NCBI GenBank assembly: GCA_947073895.1
Contig: CAMTNN010000095.1
Coordinates: 1-6,190 of the forward strand
Direction of reading: 5' to 3'
DNA: 6,190 nucleotides
From: an uncultured cyanobacterium
GTDB lineage: Bacteria; Cyanobacteriota; Vampirovibrionia; Gastranaerophilales; Gastranaerophilaceae
Positions 4,455-6,190 of the stretch are shown here, piece after piece. Position 1 is the stretch's first letter. Each line of letters begins with the position of its first letter. Both the position numbers and the translations under genes were made by a program. Below the pieces are notes generated by a model. The model was not told the origin of the DNA, searched no databases, and saw only the letters and a program-made list of their open reading frames with translations.

Positions 4455-5234
4455 ATGGCTATAAAAGTTAGACAGTTAGTTTCTCCGAATTTAAAATTAT
4501 CTTTTCCGCAAAAGAAAAAGTCTTTAAAGATAAGAGAAAAAACTGCTGCTGAACTTAGTCAGGGGTTTCAAAAACTTATTATGCAAGTTCCTGATGGCGA
4601 GTTAACAATTGATAAATACAGAGAGATGATTTTTTCCTTGATTCCTTCAATTAAACCTCCTATTGAGGTGATTCAACTTAATGATAAAAACTTAGGTGGA
4701 GCTTTTCAGACTATGATTTCTGCCGAAGAAGAAGAAAATGGTTGTGTAAAATTATTGCATAATGGGTATAGAGTCAAGTTGGATTTAGACGGGAACAAAA
4801 TTTTGTCAGATAAACATATTGTTGTGCATGAAACAAGACATATGTTTGACACGGTTTGTTTTCCCAAAAGAGCAATTCAACGTAATCTTGAACACTCAAT
4901 TGATTTGAATTTTGCAAACAGAATAACTAATACAGTAGCTTTCTTTAAACATCCTGCAAATCCTTTAAACAGAGAGATTTTAGATGAAAAACTTGTTGGT
5001 TTTGATATTGAAACAATAGTAGGAATTCTTCAACAGGTTCGTCATTCTATCCAAAGCGAAGTAAATGCGTATAAGGATGAGTTTTTGTTTATTTGTAACT
5101 CGGAGTTGAATCCTTTTGAAAGGGTAATTTACAAACTTTTTGGCACTACTGCTCCTCTTACTGCTATGCGTAAAAAGCTCAAAGTAGTGACTACTGAATT
5201 GCAAAAAGTTTTAAGAAGTCGGCATGGCTCTTGA
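4455..5234 (+). CDS. Putative zinc-metalloprotease-like protein with HETRH motif
   Basis: I do not recognise the family, but 259 residues contain HIVVHETRHMFDT with HETRH at 125-129, the HExxH pattern in which two His bind zinc and Glu activates water. About 70 residues later SEVNAYKDE (201-209) offers E202 as a third ligand in an ExxAY setting, an arrangement seen in several gluzincin-type metallopeptidases. The segment before the motif (HNGYRVKLDLDGNKI, 102-116) looks like the edge beta-hairpin that often precedes the catalytic helix. The N-terminus is basic (MAIKVRQLVSPNLKLSFPQKKK) without a clear signal peptide, suggesting a cytoplasmic or non-classically exported protein. No good Shine-Dalgarno site is seen before the ATG (GCTAAAAGT). 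It diverges from the helical protein gene and overlaps the following minus-strand gene by 24 bp. Catalytic activity is inferred, not shown; a chance HExxH is possible. Confidence 0.7.
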   Translation: MAIKVRQLVSPNLKLSFPQKKKSLKIREKTAAELSQGFQKLIMQVPDGELTIDKYREMIFSLIPSIKPPIEVIQLNDKNLGGAFQTMISAEEEENGCVKLLHNGYRVKLDLDGNKILSDKHIVVHETRHMFDTVCFPKRAIQRNLEHSIDLNFANRITNTVAFFKHPANPLNREILDEKLVGFDIETIVGILQQVRHSIQSEVNAYKDEFLFICNSELNPFERVIYKLFGTTAPLTAMRKKLKVVTTELQKVLRSRHGS

Positions 5235-6190
5235 TGGGAAAAAATCTCCCAGAGCAGTGTATTTACCTGTTTTTTCTGCGTCTTTGAGCACTCTGGCAGA
5301 GGAGTTTGTTAGAATAATTTGGTTTTGAACGCATTCAAATCCGTTTTCGATAAACTGTCTTTCAAGTTTTTCGCCTGTGTTGATATAGCGTTTTGTTTTT
5401 ACAAACAATCCGAAGCGTTTTTTGCGTTTTTTAATTTGATTGGTTGCAAAAGCCAGAATTGTATTTATATCAAGCTCAATCCATCCTGTTTGGATGATAT
5501 CAACTACAAAATTTTCATTGTCAGAGGTTCTTATTGAAATATAACCGGTAATGTTTTTTGTTTTTTTATCTTCAACAATATATTTGTATTCGCTGTAGTA
5601 TGATAATCCCTTGAACAATGTTTCTTTAAACTCTCGAACTTCCGAACTCAAAAGAGGTCTGAAATGTGGTAGTAATGATTCGTTATATAAACCGGCAACC
5701 ATTTGGGCGTCAGAGTTTCTAAACTGGCGAAATTCTTTTTTATTATAGTCAGCTTCAATAAATTTATTCACCCGCCAGAGCTTTTCATAAGAAATTTGGC
5801 TAAATCCGCATTTTGAGACAAACATTGCCAGCAAATCCGGTAAATAGTCGTCAACTTTTACCATAATTGAAGCTGCACCCATTGCTTTATATTTTGAAAC
5901 TACAAATTGTACGAGTTCAACTGCATCTTCAAAAGCACCTTCTTCAAAAAGAAGTTTTTGGATTTCCATTTTTTTTATTCTGCATTTTGTCGGAGCAATT
6001 GTTATTAATCCTTTTGCTTCTTTTTTGTCTTTTAAGATATAAGATTCGGGTAAAAACTTAAGTCTCAAAGGAAGCAGGTGATGCAGAGGAAGAAACGGAT
6101 TGAACATAATGTTATTGATATAGTTATCATACACATTGTTGTTCAAAAACGAAATCATTTCCTGCGTTTTCTTTTTATCAAAATAATAAA
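5211..6190 (-). CDS. Tandem GNAT-like acetyltransferase-fold protein (5' end probably outside window)
   Basis: The frame runs from the TAA at 5211-5213 to the right edge. An ATG at 6158 would give 315 residues, but the frame stays open beyond it (encoding YYFDKKKTQE directly before the Met), the Met lies within a likely helix, and the only AGGA is almost touching the ATG, so I treat the gene as cut by the window. Numbering from that Met, two GNAT-like units are inferred. Unit one (about 37-130) has a strand LITIAPTK, a helix FEDAVELVQFVVSKY and a typical closing LLAMFVSKCGF. Unit two (about 142-285) has KYIVED, NITGYISIR and QFIENGF. The acetyl-CoA signature Q/R-x-x-G-x-G/A is not evident in either, so at least one unit may be inactive. 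Similar double-GNAT hypothetical proteins are, from memory, common in Gastranaerophilales. Substrate unknown. It is convergent with the HETRH gene, with no terminator between. Confidence 0.7.
   Translation of the reverse strand, partial: YYFDKKKTQEMISFLNNNVYDNYINNIMFNPFLPLHHLLPLRLKFLPESYILKDKKEAKGLITIAPTKCRIKKMEIQKLLFEEGAFEDAVELVQFVVSKYKAMGAASIMVKVDDYLPDLLAMFVSKCGFSQISYEKLWRVNKFIEADYNKKEFRQFRNSDAQMVAGLYNESLLPHFRPLLSSEVREFKETLFKGLSYYSEYKYIVEDKKTKNITGYISIRTSDNENFVVDIIQTGWIELDINTILAFATNQIKKRKKRFGLFVKTKRYINTGEKLERQFIENGFECVQNQIILTNSSARVLKDAEKTGKYTALGDFFPSRAMPTS

Overview
This AT-rich bacterial window most resembles the non-photosynthetic relatives of Cyanobacteria found in animal guts (Vampirovibrionia/Melainabacteria, order Gastranaerophilales). 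The placement is an inference. It rests on a cyanobacterial-type FtsZ (VEFW..NTD in place of the more usual VEF.A.NTD), on accessory proteins of a style I associate with that lineage (an acidic/lysine-rich coiled-coil protein ending NVERTFKLFS and a degenerate double-GNAT protein), and on the low GC content. No mobile element, CRISPR array, tRNA or rRNA gene is visible.

Layout, left to right. (1) Bases 1-372 hold the 3' end of a plus-strand coiled-coil protein. (2) ftsZ (484-1647, +) starts with GTG behind a clear Shine-Dalgarno sequence and ends at a strong, probably bidirectional, terminator. (3) Two minus-strand genes follow: prmA (L11 methyltransferase) and, downstream of it, a short TspO-family membrane protein. 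Neither has a Shine-Dalgarno sequence, but each has TATAAT exactly 6 nt before its preferred ATG, so both may give leaderless mRNAs. (4) Diverging from prmA is the ribosomal operon rpmI-rplT (L35, L20; +) without infC. It is followed by about 100 nt of GC-rich sequence (56 G+C in bases 3730-3829) with nested complementary segments, then a 16-bp terminator hairpin. This looks like a structured 3' UTR or small RNA and is the most interesting unexplained element here. (5) Next come a minus-strand helical protein of unknown function, a diverging plus-strand gene with a HETRH zinc-protease-like motif, and a minus-strand tandem GNAT-like protein that overlaps the HETRH gene tail-to-tail by 24 bp and whose reading frame stays open to the right edge.

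Functionally the left and centre are core growth genes: cytokinesis (FtsZ), ribosome structure and assembly (L35, L20) and ribosome modification (PrmA, which methylates L11). prmA and rpmI-rplT share a divergent intergenic region. The right third is accessory, and its functions rest on motif-level evidence only. Codon use looks similar across the genes, and I see no sign of recent transfer.
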